From contig CAXKVF010000074.1 in the NCBI GenBank assembly GCA_964057225.1, positions 895,012 through 959,011 of the forward strand: a stretch of 64,000 bases of DNA, read 5' to 3'. Positions within the stretch are counted from its first letter, which is position 1. Each line of letters opens with the position of its first letter. Below the pieces are notes generated by a model, which did no database searches, was not told where the DNA came from, and worked only from the letters and a program-made list of their open reading frames with translations. This document shows positions 50,865 to 63,876 of the stretch, in pieces. The position numbers and the translations under genes are program-made. This DNA is from Auanema rhodensis (Eukaryota > Nematoda > Chromadorea > Rhabditida > Rhabditidae).

Positions 50865-53856
50865 CATGGTAACCATGACTTTGAAATTTACGTGAACTTT
50901 AATTTATGCTAATTAAATGTACAGGTGATGTGCACTTGGTATGTAACTCGCTTCACGTGAAAGATAAAGAGATGCGGTTTTCAAAATTAGATTCCCCATG
51001 TCCATATTAGTCTAAAAACAAATTTTTATTGATATTGGTGCATGGTAACCATGACTTTGAAATTTACGTGAACTTTAATTTATGCTAATTAAATGTACAC
51101 GTGATGTGCACTTGGTATGTAACTCGCTTCACGTGAAAGATAAAGAGATGCGGTTTTCAAAATTAGATTCCCCATGTCCATATTAGTTTAAAAACAAATT
51201 TTTATTGATATTGGTGCATGGTAACCATGACTTTGAAATTTACGTGAACTTTAATTTATGCTAATTAAATGTACACGTGATGTGCACGTGGTATGTAACT
51301 CGCTTCACGTGAAAGATAAAGAGATGCGGTTTTCAAAATTAGATTCCCCATGTCCATATTAGTCTAAAAACAAATTTTTATTGATATTGGTTCATGGTAA
51401 CCATGACTTTGAAATTTACGTGAACTTTAATTTATGCTAATTAAATGTACAGGTGATGTGCACTTGGTATGTAACTCGCTTCACGTGAAAGATAAAGAGA
51501 TGCGGTTTTCAAAATTAGATTCCCCATGTCCATATTAGTCTAAAAACAAATTTTTATTGATATTGGTGCATGGTAACCATGACTTTGAAATTTACGTGAA
51601 CTTTAATTTATGCTAATTAAATGTACACGTGATGTGCACTGGGTATGTAACTCGCTTCACGTGAAAGATGAAGAGATGCGGTTTTCAAAATTAGATTCCC
51701 CATGTCCATATTAGTCTAAAAACAAATTTTTATTGATATTGGTGCATGGTAACCATGACTTTGAAATTTACGTGAACTTTAATTTATGCTAATTAAATGT
51801 ACACGTGATGTGCACTTGGTATGTAACTCGCTTCACGTGAAAGATAAAGAGATGCGGTTTTCAAAATTAGATTCCCCATGTCCATATTAGTCTAAAAACA
51901 AATTTTTATTGATATTGGTGCATGGTAACCATGACTTTGAAATTTACGTGAACTTTAATTTATGCTAATTAAATGTACACGTGATGTGCACTTGGTATGT
52001 AACTCGCTTCACGTGAAAGATAAAGAGATGCGGTTTTCAAAATTAGATTCCCCATGTCCATATTAGTCTAAAAACAAATTTTTATTGATATTGGTGCCTG
52101 GTAACCATGACTTTGAAATTTACGTGAACTTTAATTTATGCTAATTAAATGTACACGTGATGTGCACTTGGTATGTAACTCGCTTCACGTGAAAGATGAA
52201 GAGATGCGGTTTTCAAAATTAGATTCCCCATGTCCATATTAGTCTAAAAACAAATTTTTATTGATATTGGTGCATGGTAACCATGACTTTGAAATTTACG
52301 TGAACTTTAATTTATGCTAATTAAATGTACACGTGATGTGCACTTGGTATGTAACTCGCTTCACGTGAAAGATAAAGAGATGCGGTTTTCAAAATTAGAT
52401 TCCCCATGTCCATATTAGTCTAAAAACAAATTTTTATTGATATTGGTGCATGGTAACCATGACTTTGAAATTTACGTGAACTTTAATTTATGCTAATTAA
52501 ATGTACACGTGATGTGCACTTGGTATGTAACTCGCTTCACGTGAAAGACGAAGAGATGCGGTTTTCAAAATTAGATTCCCCATGTCCATATTAGTCTAAA
52601 AACAAATTTTTATTGATATTGGTGCATGGTAACCATGACTTTGAAATTTACGTGAACTTTAATTTATGCTAATTAAATGTACACGTGATGTGCACTTGGT
52701 ATGTAACTCGCTTCACGTGAAAGATAAAGAGATGCGGTTTTCAAAATTAGATTCCCCATGTCCATATTAGTCTAAAAACAAATTTTTATTGATATTGGTT
52801 CATGGTAACCATGACTTTGAAATTTACGTGAACTTTAATTTATGCTAATTAAATGTACACGTGATGTGCACTTGGTATGTAACTCGCTTCACGTGAAAGA
52901 TAAAGAGATGCGGTTTTCAAAATTAGATTCCCCATGTCCATATTAGTCTAAAAACAAATTTTTATTGATATTGGTGCATGGTAACCATGACTTTGAAATT
53001 TACGTGAACTTTAATTTATGCTAATTAAATGTACACGTGATGTGCACTTGGTATGTAACTCGCTTCACGTGAAAGATGAAGAGATGCGGTTTTCAAAATT
53101 AGATTCCCCATGTCCATATTAGTCTAAAAACAAATTTTTATTGATATTGGTTCATGGTAACCATGACTTTGAAATTTACGTGAACTTTAATTTATGCTAA
53201 TTAAATGTACACGTGATGTGCACTTGGTATGTAACTCGCTTCACGTGAAAGATAAAGAGATGCGGTTTTCAAAATTAGATTCCCCATGTCCATATTAGTC
53301 TAAAAACAAATTTTTATTGATATTGGTGCATGGTAACCATGACTTTGAAATTTACGTGAACTTTAATTTATGCTAATTAAATGTACACGTGATGTGCACT
53401 TGGTATGTAACTCGCTTCACGTGAAAGATAAAGAGATGCGGTTTTCAAAATTAGATTCCCCATGTCCATATTAGTCTAAAAACAAATTTTTATTGATATT
53501 GGTGCATGGTAACCATGACTTTGAAATTTACGTGAACTTTAATTTATGCTAATTAAATGTACACGTGATGTGCACTTGGTATGTAACTCGCTTCACGTGA
53601 AAGATAAAGAGATGCGGTTTTCAAAATTAGATTCCCCATGTCCATATTAGTCTAAAAACAAATTTTTATTGATATTGATGCATGGTAACCATGACTTTGA
53701 AATTTACGTGAACTTTAATTTATGCTAATTAAATGTACACGTGATGTGCACTTGGTATGTAACTCGCTTCACGTGAAAGATAAAGAGATGCGGTTTTCAA
53801 AATTAGATTCCCCATGTCCATATTAGTCTAAAAACAAATTTTTATTGATATTGGTT
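50865..53856 (+). repeat. 17-monomer version of the same HOR (2,992 bp)
   Basis: ACAGGTG (50865) and AGTTTAAA (51041) start the copy. Two further units follow: 51217 with GTGCACGTGG, which creates a third CACGTG, and 51393 with a second ACAGGTG. From 51569 (CACTGGG plus GATGAAG) to 53856 the order matches 48577-50864 at a 2,992 bp offset, including GTGCCTGG (52097), GACGAAG (52449) and the GATG junction (53681). The extra 352 bp is a local two-unit gain. Confidence 0.87.
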
Positions 53857-55792
53857 CATGGTAACCATGACTTTGAAATTTACGTGAACTTTAATTTATG
53901 CTTATTAAATGTACACGTGATGTGCACTTGGTATGTAACTCGCTTCACGTGAAAGATAAAGAGATGCGGTTTTCAAAATTAGATTCCCCATGTCCATATT
54001 AGTCTAAAAACAAATTTTTATTGATATTGGTGCCTGGTAACCATGACTTTGAAATTTACGTGAACTTTAATTTATGCTAATTAAATGTACACGTGATGTG
54101 CACTTGGTATGTAACTCGCTTCACGTGAAAGATGAAGAGATGCGGTTTTCAAAATTAGATTCCCCATGTCCATATTAGTCTAAAAACAAATTTTTATTGA
54201 TATTGGTGCATGGTAACCATGACTTTGAAATTTACGTGAACTTTAATTTATGCTAATTAAATGTACACGTGATGTGCACTTGGTATGTAACTCGCTTCAC
54301 GTGAAAGATAAAGAGATGCGGTTTTCAAAATTAGATTCCCCATGTCCATATTAGTCTAAAAACAAATTTTTATTGATATTGGTGCATGGTAACCATGACT
54401 TTGAAATTTACGTGAACTTTAATTTATGCTAATTAAATGTACACGTGATGTGCACTTGGTATGTAACTCGCTTCACGTGAAAGATAAAGAGATGCGGTTT
54501 TCAAAATTAGATTCACCATGTCCATATTAGTCTAAAAACAAATTTTTATTGATATTGGTGCATGGTAACCATGACTTTGAAATTTACGTGAACTTTAATT
54601 TATGCTAATTAAATGTACACGTGATGTGCACTTGGTATGTAACTCGCTTCACGTGAAAGATAAAGAGATGCGGTTTTCAAAATTAGATTCCCCATGTCCA
54701 TATTAGTCTAAAAACAAATTTTTATTGATATTGGTTCATGGTAACCATGACTTTGAAATTTACGTGAACTTTAATTTATGCTAATTAAATGTACACGTGA
54801 TGTGCACTTGGTATGTAACTCGCTTCACGTGAAAGATAAAGAGATGCGGTTTTCAAAATTAGATTCCCCATGTCCATATTAGTCTAAAAACAAATTTTTA
54901 TTGATATTGGTGCATGGTAACCATGACTTTGAAATTTACGTGAACTTTAATTTATGCTAATTAAATGTACACGTGATGTGCACTTGGTATGTAACTCGCT
55001 TCACGTGAAAGATGAAGAGATGCGGTTTTCAAAATTAGATTCCCCATGTCCATATTAGTCTAAAAACAAATTTTTATTGATATTGGTTCATGGTAACCAT
55101 GACTTTGAAATTTACGTGAACTTTAATTTATGCTAATTAAATGTACACGTGATGTGCACTTGGTATGTAACTCGCTTCACGTGAAAGATAAAGAGATGCG
55201 GTTTTCAAAATTAGATTCCCCATGTCCATATTAGTCTAAAAACAAATTTTTATTGATATTGGTGCATGGTAACCATGACTTTGAAATTTACGTGAACTTT
55301 AATTTATGCTAATTAAATGTACACGTGATGTGCACTTGGTATGTAACTCGCTTCACGTGAAAGATAAAGAGATGCGGTTTTCAAAATTAGATTCCCCATG
55401 TCCATATTAGTCTAAAAACAAATTTTTATTGATATTGGTGCATGGTAACCATGACTTTGAAATTTACGTGAACTTTAATTTATGCTAATTAAATGTACAC
55501 GTGATGTGCACTTGGTATGTAACTCGCTTCACGTGAAAGATAAAGAGATGCGGTTTTCAAAATTAGATTCCCCATGTCCATATTAGTCTAAAAACAAATT
55601 TTTATTGATATTGATGCATGGTAACCATGACTTTGAAATTTACGTGAACTTTAATTTATGCTAATTAAATGTACACGTGATGTGCACTTGGTATGTAACT
55701 CGCTTCACGTGAAAGATAAAGAGATGCGGTTTTCAAAATTAGATTCCCCATGTCCATATTAGTCTAAAAACAAATTTTTATTGATATTGGTT
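53857..55792 (+). repeat. 11-monomer version of the same HOR (1,936 bp)
   Basis: A unit with GCTTATTAAA (53857) is followed directly by GTGCCTGG plus GATGAAG (54033). The order then follows 52097-53856 at a 1,936 bp offset, except that the GACGAAG unit is replaced by one with ATTCACCATG (54385). The GATG-junction unit is 55617. Another GCTTATTAAA unit at 55793 starts the next period. Confidence 0.85.
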
Positions 55793-57024
55793 CATGGTAA
55801 CCATGACTTTGAAATTTACGTGAACTTTAATTTATGCTTATTAAATGTACACGTGATGTGCACTTGGTATGTAACTCGCTTCACGTGAAAGATAAAGAGA
55901 TGCGGTTTTCAAAATTAGATTCCCCATGTCCATATTAGTCTAAAAACAAATTTTTATTGATATTGGTGCATGGTAACCATGACTTTGAAATTTACGTGAA
56001 CTTTAATTTATGCTAATTAAATGTACACGTGATGTGCACTTGGTATGTAACTCGCTTCACTTGAAAGATGAAGAGATGCGGTTTTCAAAATTAGATTCCC
56101 CATGTCCATATTAGTCTAAAAACAAATTTTTATTGATATTGGTTCATGGTAACCATGACTTTGAAATTTACGTGAACTTTAATTTATGCTAATTAAATGT
56201 ACACGTGATGTGCACTTGGTATGTAACTCGCTTCACGTGAAAGATAAAGAGATGCGGTTTTCAAAATTAGATTCCCCATGTCCATATTAGTCTAAAAACA
56301 AATTTTTATTGATATTGCTTCATGGTAACCATGACTTTGAAATTTACGTGAACTTTAATTTATGCTAATTAAATGTACACGTGATGTGTACTTGGTATGT
56401 AACTCGCTTCACGTGAAAGATAAAGAGATGCGGTTTTCAAAATTAGATTCCCCATGTCCATATTAGTCTAAAAACAAATTTTTATTGATATTGGTTCATG
56501 GTAACCATGACTTTGAAATTTACGTGAACTTTAATTTATGCTAATTAAATGTACACGTGATGTGCACTTGGTATGTAACTCGCTTCACGTGAAAGATAAA
56601 GAGATGCGGTTTTCAAAATTAGATTCCCCATGTCCATATTAGTCTAAAAACAAATTTTTATTGATATTGGTGCATGGTAACCATGACTTTGAAATTTACG
56701 TGAACTTTAATTTATGCTAATTAAATGTACACGTGATGTGCACTTGGTATGTAACTCGCTTCACGTGAAAGATAAAGAGATGCGGTTTTCAAAATTAGAT
56801 TCCCCATGTCCATATTAGTCTAAAAACAAATTTTTATTGATATTGCTTCATGGTAACCATGACTTTGAAATTTACGTGAACTTTAATTTATGCAAATTAA
56901 ATGTACACGTGATGTGTACTTGGTATGTAACTCGCTTCACGTGAAAGATAAAGAGATGCGGTTTTCAAAATTAGATTCCCCATGTCCATATTAGTCTAAA
57001 AACAAATTTTTATTGATATTGGTT
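55793..57024 (+). repeat. Transition into GCTT/GTGTACTTGG lineage
   Basis: It opens with GCTTATTAAA (55793) and CACTTGAAAG plus GATGAAG (55969), which alters the third CACGTG. Units 56321 and 56849 come after GCTT junctions and carry GTGTACTTGG in place of GTGCACTTGG, losing the GTGCAC palindrome. They are three units apart. Unit 56849 also has TGCAAATT. Confidence 0.78.
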
Positions 57025-58958
57025 CATGGTAACCATGACTTTGAAATTTACGTGAACTTTAATTTATGCTAATTAAATGTACACGTGATGTGCACTTGGT
57101 ATGTAACTCGCTTCACGTGAAAGATAAAGAGATGCGGTTTTCAAAATTAGATTCCCCATGTCCATATTAGTCTAAAACAAATTTTTATTGATATTGGTGC
57201 ATGGTAACCATGACTTTGAAATTTACGTGAACTTTAATTTATGCTAATTAAATGTACACGTGATGTGCACTTGGTATGTAACTCGCTTCACGTGAAAGAT
57301 AAAGAGATGCGGTTTTCAAAATTAGATTCCCCATGTCCATATTAGTCTAAAAACAAATTTTTATTGATATTGGTTCATGGTAACCATGACTTTGAAATTT
57401 ACGTGAACTTTAATTTATGCTAATTAAATGTACACGTGATGTGCACTTGGTATGTAACTCGCTTCACGTGAAAGATGAAGAGATGCGGTTTTCAAAATTA
57501 GATTCCCCATGTCCATATTAGTCTAAAAACAAATTTTTATTGATATTGGTGCATGGTAACCATGACTTTGAAATTTACGTGAACTTTAATTTATGCTAAT
57601 TAAATGTACACGTGATGTGCACTTGGTATGTAACTCGCTTCACGTGAAAGATAAAGAGATGCGGTTTTCAAAATTAGATTCCCCATGTCCATTCTAGTTT
57701 AAAAACAAATTTTTATTGATATTGGTGCATGGTAACCATGACTTTGAAATTTACGTGAACTTTAATTTATGCTAATTAAATGTACACGTGATGTGCACTT
57801 GGTATGTAACTCGCTTCACGTGAAAGATAAAGAGATGCGGTTTTCAAAATTAGATTCCCCATGTCCATATTAGTCTAAAACAAATTTTTATTGATATTGG
57901 TGCATGGTAACCATGACTTTGAAATTTACGTGAACTTTAATTTATGCTAATTAAATGTACACGTGATGTGCACTTGGTATGTAACTCGCTTCACGTGAAA
58001 GATGAAGAGATGCGGTTTCCAAAATTAGATTCCCCATGTCCATATTAGTCTAAAAACAAATTTTTATTGATATTGGTGCATGGTAACCATGACTTTGAAA
58101 TTTACGTGAACTTTAATTTATGCTAATTAAATGTACACGTGATGTGCACTTGGTATGTAACTCGCTTCACGTGAAAGATAAAGAGATGCGGTTTTCAAAA
58201 TTAGATTCCCCATGTCCATATTAGTCTAAAAACAAATTTTTATTGATATTGGTGCATGGTAACCATGACTTTGAAATTTACGTGAACTTTAATTTATGCT
58301 AATTAAATGTACACGTGATGTGCACTTGGTATGTAACTCGCTTCACGTGAAAGATAAAGAGATGCGGTTTTCAAAATTAGATTCCCCATGTCCATATTAG
58401 TCTAAAAACAAATTTTTATTGATATTGGTGCATGGTAACCATGACTTTGAAATTTACGTGAACTTTAATTTATGCTAATTAAATGTACACGTGATGTGCA
58501 CTTGGTATGTAACTCGCTTCACGTGAAAGATAAAGAGATGCGGTTTTCAAAATTAGATTCCCCATGTCCATATTAGTCTAAAAACAAATTTTTATTGATA
58601 TTGGTGCATGGTAACCATGACTTTGAAATTTACGTGAACTTTAATTTATGCTAATTAAATGTACACGTGATGTGCACTTGGTATGTAACTCGCTTCACGT
58701 GAAAGATAAAGAGATGCGGTTTTCAAAATTAGATTCCCCATGTCCATATTAGTCTAAAAACAAATTTTTATTGATATTGATGCATGGTAACCATGACTTT
58801 GAAATTTACGTGAACTTTAATTTATGCTAATTAAATGTACACGTGATGTGTACTTGGTATGTAACTCGCTTCACGTGAAAGATAAAGAGATGCGGTTTTC
58901 AAAATTAGATTCCCCATGTCCATATTAGTCTAAAAACAAATTTTTATTGATATTGCTT
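57025..58958 (+). repeat. 11-step monomer series, first copy
   Basis: Order: T-type unit with CTAAAAC (175 bp), G-type, T-type GATGAAG, AGTTTAAA (with private CATTCTAG), G-type with CTAAAAC (175 bp), GATGAAG plus GGTTTCC, four G-type units, and a GATG-junction unit with GTGTACTTGG. It is followed by a GCTT-junction unit. The same order, including two of the shortened A-tracts, starts again at 61948. Confidence 0.85.
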
Positions 58959-59134
58959 CATGGTAACCATGACTTTGAAATTTACGTGAACTTTAATTTA
59001 TGCTAATTAAATGTACACGTGATGTGCACTTGGTATGTAACTCGCTTCACGTGAAAGATAAAGAGATGCGGTTTTCAAAATTAGATTCCCCATGTCCATA
59101 TTAGTCTAAAAACAAATTTTTATTGATATTGGTG

Positions 59135-61947
59135 CATGGTAACCATGACTTTGAAATTTACGTGAACTTTAATTTATGCTAATTAAATGTACACGTGATG
59201 TGCACTTGGTATGTAACTCGCTTCACGTGAAAGATAAAGAGATGCGGTTTTCAAAATTAGATTCCCATGTCCATATTAGTCTAAAAACAAATTTTTATTG
59301 ATATTGGTTCATGGTAACCATGACTTTGAAATTTACGTGAACTTTAATTTATGCTAATTAAATGTACACGTGATGTGTACTTGGTATGTAACTCGCTTCA
59401 CGTGAAAGATAAAGAGATGCGGTTTTCAAAATTAGATTCCCCATGTCCATATTAGTCTAAAAACAAATTTTTATTGATATTGGTTCATGGTAACCATGAC
59501 TTTGAAATTTACGTGAACTTTAATTTATGCTAATTAAATGTACACGTGATGTGCACTTGGTATGTAACTCGCTTCACGTGAAAGATAAAGAGATGCGGTT
59601 TTCAAAATTAGATTCCCCATGTCCATATTAGTCTAAAAACAAATTTTTATTGATATTGGTGCATGGTAACCATGACTTTGAAATTTACGTGAACTTTAAT
59701 TTATGCTAATTAAATGTACACGTGATGTGCACTTGGTATGTAACTCGCTTCACGTGAAAGATAAAGAGATGCGGTTTTCAAAATTAGATTCCCCATGTCC
59801 ATATTAGTTTAAAAACAAATTTTTATTGATATTGGTGCATGGTAACCATGACTTTGAAATTTACGTGAACTTTAATTTATGCTAATTAAATGTACACGTG
59901 ATGTGCACTTGGTATGTAACTCGCTTCACGTGAAAGATAAAGAGATGCGGTTTTCAAAATTAGATTCCCCATGTCCATATTAGTCTAAAAACAAATTTTT
60001 ATTGATATTGGTGCATGGTAACCATGACTTTGAAATTTACGTGAACTTTAATTTATGCTAATTAAATGTACACGTGATGTGCACTTGGTATGTAACTCGC
60101 TTCACGTGAAAGATAAAGAGATGCGGTTTTCAAAATTAGATTCCCCATGTCCATATTAGTCTAAAAACAAATTTTTATTGATATTGGTTCATGGTAACCA
60201 TGACTTTGAAATTTACGTGAACTTTAATTTATGCTAATTAATTGTACACGTGATGTGCACTTGGTATGTAACTCGCTTCACGTGAAAGATAAAGAGATGC
60301 GGTTTTCAAAATTAGATTCCCCATGTCCATATTAGTCTAAAAACAAATTTTTATTGATATTGGTTCATGGTAACCATGACTTTGAAATTTACGTGAACTT
60401 TAATTTATGCTAATTAAATGTACACGTGATGTGCACTTGGTATGTAACTCGCTTCACGTGAAAGATAAAGAGATGCGGTTTTCAAAATTAGATTCCCCAT
60501 GTCCATATTAGTCTAAAAACAAATTTTTATTGATATTGATGCATGGTAACCATGACTTTGAAATTTACGTGAACTTTAATTTATGCTAATTAAATGTACA
60601 CGTGATGTGCACTTGGTATGTAACTCGCTTCACGTGAAAGATAAAGAGATGCGGTTTTCAAAATTAGATTCCCCATGTCCATATTAGTCTAAAAACAAAT
60701 TTTTATTGATATTGCTTCATGGTAACCATGACTTTGAAATTTACGTGAACTTTAATTTATGCTAATTAAATGTACACGTGATGTGTACTTGGTATGTAAC
60801 TCGCTTCACGTGAAAGATAAAGAGATGCGGTTTTCAAAATTAGATTCCCCATGTCCATATTAGTCTAAAAACAAATTTTTATTGATATTGGTTCATGGTA
60901 ACCATGACTTTGAAATTTACGTGAACTTTAATTTATGCTAATTAAATGTACACGTGATGTGCACTTGGTATGTAACTCGCTTCACGTGAAAGATAAAGAG
61001 ATGCGGTTTTCAAAATTAGATTCCCCATGTCCATATTAGTCTAAAAACAAATTTTTATTGATATTGGTGCATGGTAACCATGACTTTGAAATTTACGTGA
61101 ACTTTAATTTATGCTAATTAAATGTACACGTGATGTGCACTTGGTATGTAACTCGCTTCACGTGAAAGATAAAGAGATGCGGTTTTCAAATTAGATTCCC
61201 CATGTCCATATTAGTCTAAAAACAAATTTTTATTGATATTGCTTCATGGTAACCATGACTTTGAAATTTACGTGAACTTTAATTTATGCTAATTAAATGT
61301 ACACGTGATGTGTACTTGGTATGTAACTCGCTTCACGTGAAAGATAAAGAGATGCGGTTTTCAAAATTAGATTTCCCATGTCCATATTAGTCTAAAAACA
61401 AATTTTTATTGATATTGGTTCATGGTAACCATGACTTTGAAATTTACGTGAACTTTAATTTATGCTAATTAAATGTACACGTGATGTGCACTTGGTATGT
61501 AACTCGCTTCACGTGAAAGATAAAGAGATGCGGTTTTCAAAATTAGATTCCCCATGTCCATATTAGTCTAAAACAAATTTTTATTGATATTGGTGCATGG
61601 TAACCATGACTTTGAAATTTACGTGAACTTTAATTTATGCTAATTAAATGTACACGTGATGTGCACTTGGTATGTAACTCGCTTCACGTGAAAGATAAAG
61701 AGATGCGGTTTTCAAAATTAGATTCCCCATGTCCATATTAGTCTAAAAACAAATTTTTATTGATATTGGTGCATGGTAACCATGACTTTGAAATTTACGT
61801 GAACTTTAATTTATGCTAATTAAATGTACACGTGATGTGCACTTGGTATGTAACTCGCTTCACGTGAAAGATAAAGAGATGCGGTTTTCAAAATTAGATT
61901 CCCCATGTCCATATTAGTCTAAAAACAAATTTTTATTGATATTGGTT
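59135..61947 (+). repeat. GCTT/GATG/GTGTACTTGG lineage between the two 11-step copies
   Basis: Units with GTGTACTTGG are at 59310, 60718 and 61245. GATG junctions precede 60542, and GCTT junctions precede 60718 and 61245. AGTTTAAA is at 59662 and AATTGTAC at 60190 (also at 47873). Shortened units are 59135 (CCC for CCCC), 61070 (CAAATT for CAAAATT) and 61421 (CTAAAAC). I see no complete HOR repeat within it. Confidence 0.75.
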
Positions 61948-63876
61948 CATGGTAACCATGACTTTGAAATTTACGTGAACTTTAATTTATGCTAATTAAA
62001 TGTACACGTGATGTGCACTTGGTATGTAACTCGCTTCACGTGAAAGATAAAGAGATGCGGTTTTCAAAATTAGATTCCCCATGTCCATATTAGTCTAAAA
62101 CAAATTTTTATTGATATTGGTGCATGGTAACCATGACTTTGAAATTTACGTGAACTTTAATTTATGCTAATTAAATGTACACGTGATGTGCACTTGGTAT
62201 GTAACTCGCTTCACGTGAAAGATAAAGAGATGCGGTTTTCAAAATTAGATTCCCCATGTCCATATTAGTCTAAAAACAAATTTTTATTGATATTGGTTCA
62301 TGGTAACCATGACTTTGAAATTTACGTGAACTTTAATTTATGCTAATTAAATGTACACGTGATGTGCACTTGGTATGTAACTCGCTTCACGTGAAAGATG
62401 AAGAGATGCGGTTTTCAAAATTAGATTCCCCATGTCCATATTAGTCTAAAAACAAATTTTTATTGATATTGGTGCATGGTAACCATGACTTTGAAATTTA
62501 CGTGAACTTTAATTTATGCTAATTAAATGTACACGTGATGTGCACTTGGTATGTAACTCGCTTCACGTGAAAGATAAAGAGATGCGGTTTTCAAAATTAG
62601 ATTCCCCATGTCCATATTAGTTAAAAACAAATTTTTATTGATATTGGTGCATGGTAACCATGACTTTGAAATTTACGTGAACTTTAATTTATGCTAATTA
62701 AATGTACACGTGATGTGCACTTGGTATGTAACTCGCTTCACGTGAAAGATAAAGAGATGCGGTTTTCAAAATTAGATTCCCCATGTCCATATTAGTCTAA
62801 AACAAATTTTATTGATATTGGTGCATGGTAACCATGACTTTGAAATTTACGTGAACTTTAATTTATGCTAATTAAATGTACACGTGATGTGCACTTGGTA
62901 TGTAACTCGCTTCACGTGAAAGATGAAGAGATGCGGTTTCAAAATTAGATTCCCCATGTCCATATTAGTCTAAAAACAAATTTTTATTGATATTGGTGCA
63001 TGGTAACCATGACTTTGAAATTTACGTGAACTTTAATTTATGCTAATTAAATGTACACGTGATGTGCACTTGGTATGTAACTCGCTTCACGTGAAAGATA
63101 AAGAGATGCGGTTTTCAAAATTAGATTCCCCATGTCCATATTAGTCTAAAAACAAATTTTTATTGATATTGGTGCATGGTAACCATGACTTTGAAATTTA
63201 CGTGAACTTTAATTTATGCTAATTAAATGTACACGTGATGTGCACTTGGTATGTAACTCGCTTCACGTGAAAGATAAAGAGATGCGGTTTTCAAAATTAG
63301 ATTCCCCATGTCCATATTAGTCTAAAAACAAATTTTTATTGATATTGGTGCATGGTAACCATGACTTTGAAATTTACGTGAACTTTAATTTATGCTAATT
63401 AAATGTACACGTGATGTGCACTTGGTATGTAACTCGCTTCACGTGAAAGATAAAGAGATGCGGTTTTCAAAATTAGATTCCCCATGTCCATATTAGTCTA
63501 AAACAAATTTTTATTGATATTGGTGCATGGTAACCATGACTTTGAAATTTACGTGAACTTTAATTTATGCTAATTAAATGTACACGTGATGTGCACTTGG
63601 TATGTAACTCGCTTCACGTGAAAGATAAAGAGATGCGGTTTTCAAAATTAGATTCCCCATGTCCATATTAGTCTAAAAACAAATTTTTATTGATATTGAT
63701 GCATGGTAACCATGACTTTGAAATTTACGTGAACTTTAATTTATGCTAATTAAATGTACACGTGATGTGTACTTGGTATGTAACTCGCTTCACGTGAAAG
63801 ATAAAGAGATGCGGTTTCAAAATTAGATTCCCCATGTCCATATTAGTCTAAAAACAAATTTTTATTGATATTGCTT
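61948..63876 (+). repeat. 11-step monomer series, second copy
   Basis: It follows 57025-58958 step by step: CTAAAAC (61948), G-type, GATGAAG (62299), AGTTAAAA (62475, one T fewer than AGTTTAAA), CTAAAAC (62650), GATGAAG (62824), four G-type units, the GATG junction with GTGTACTTGG (63702), then GCTT (63877). The copy start is 4,923 bp downstream. It carries six further single-base losses not seen in the first copy. Confidence 0.85.
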
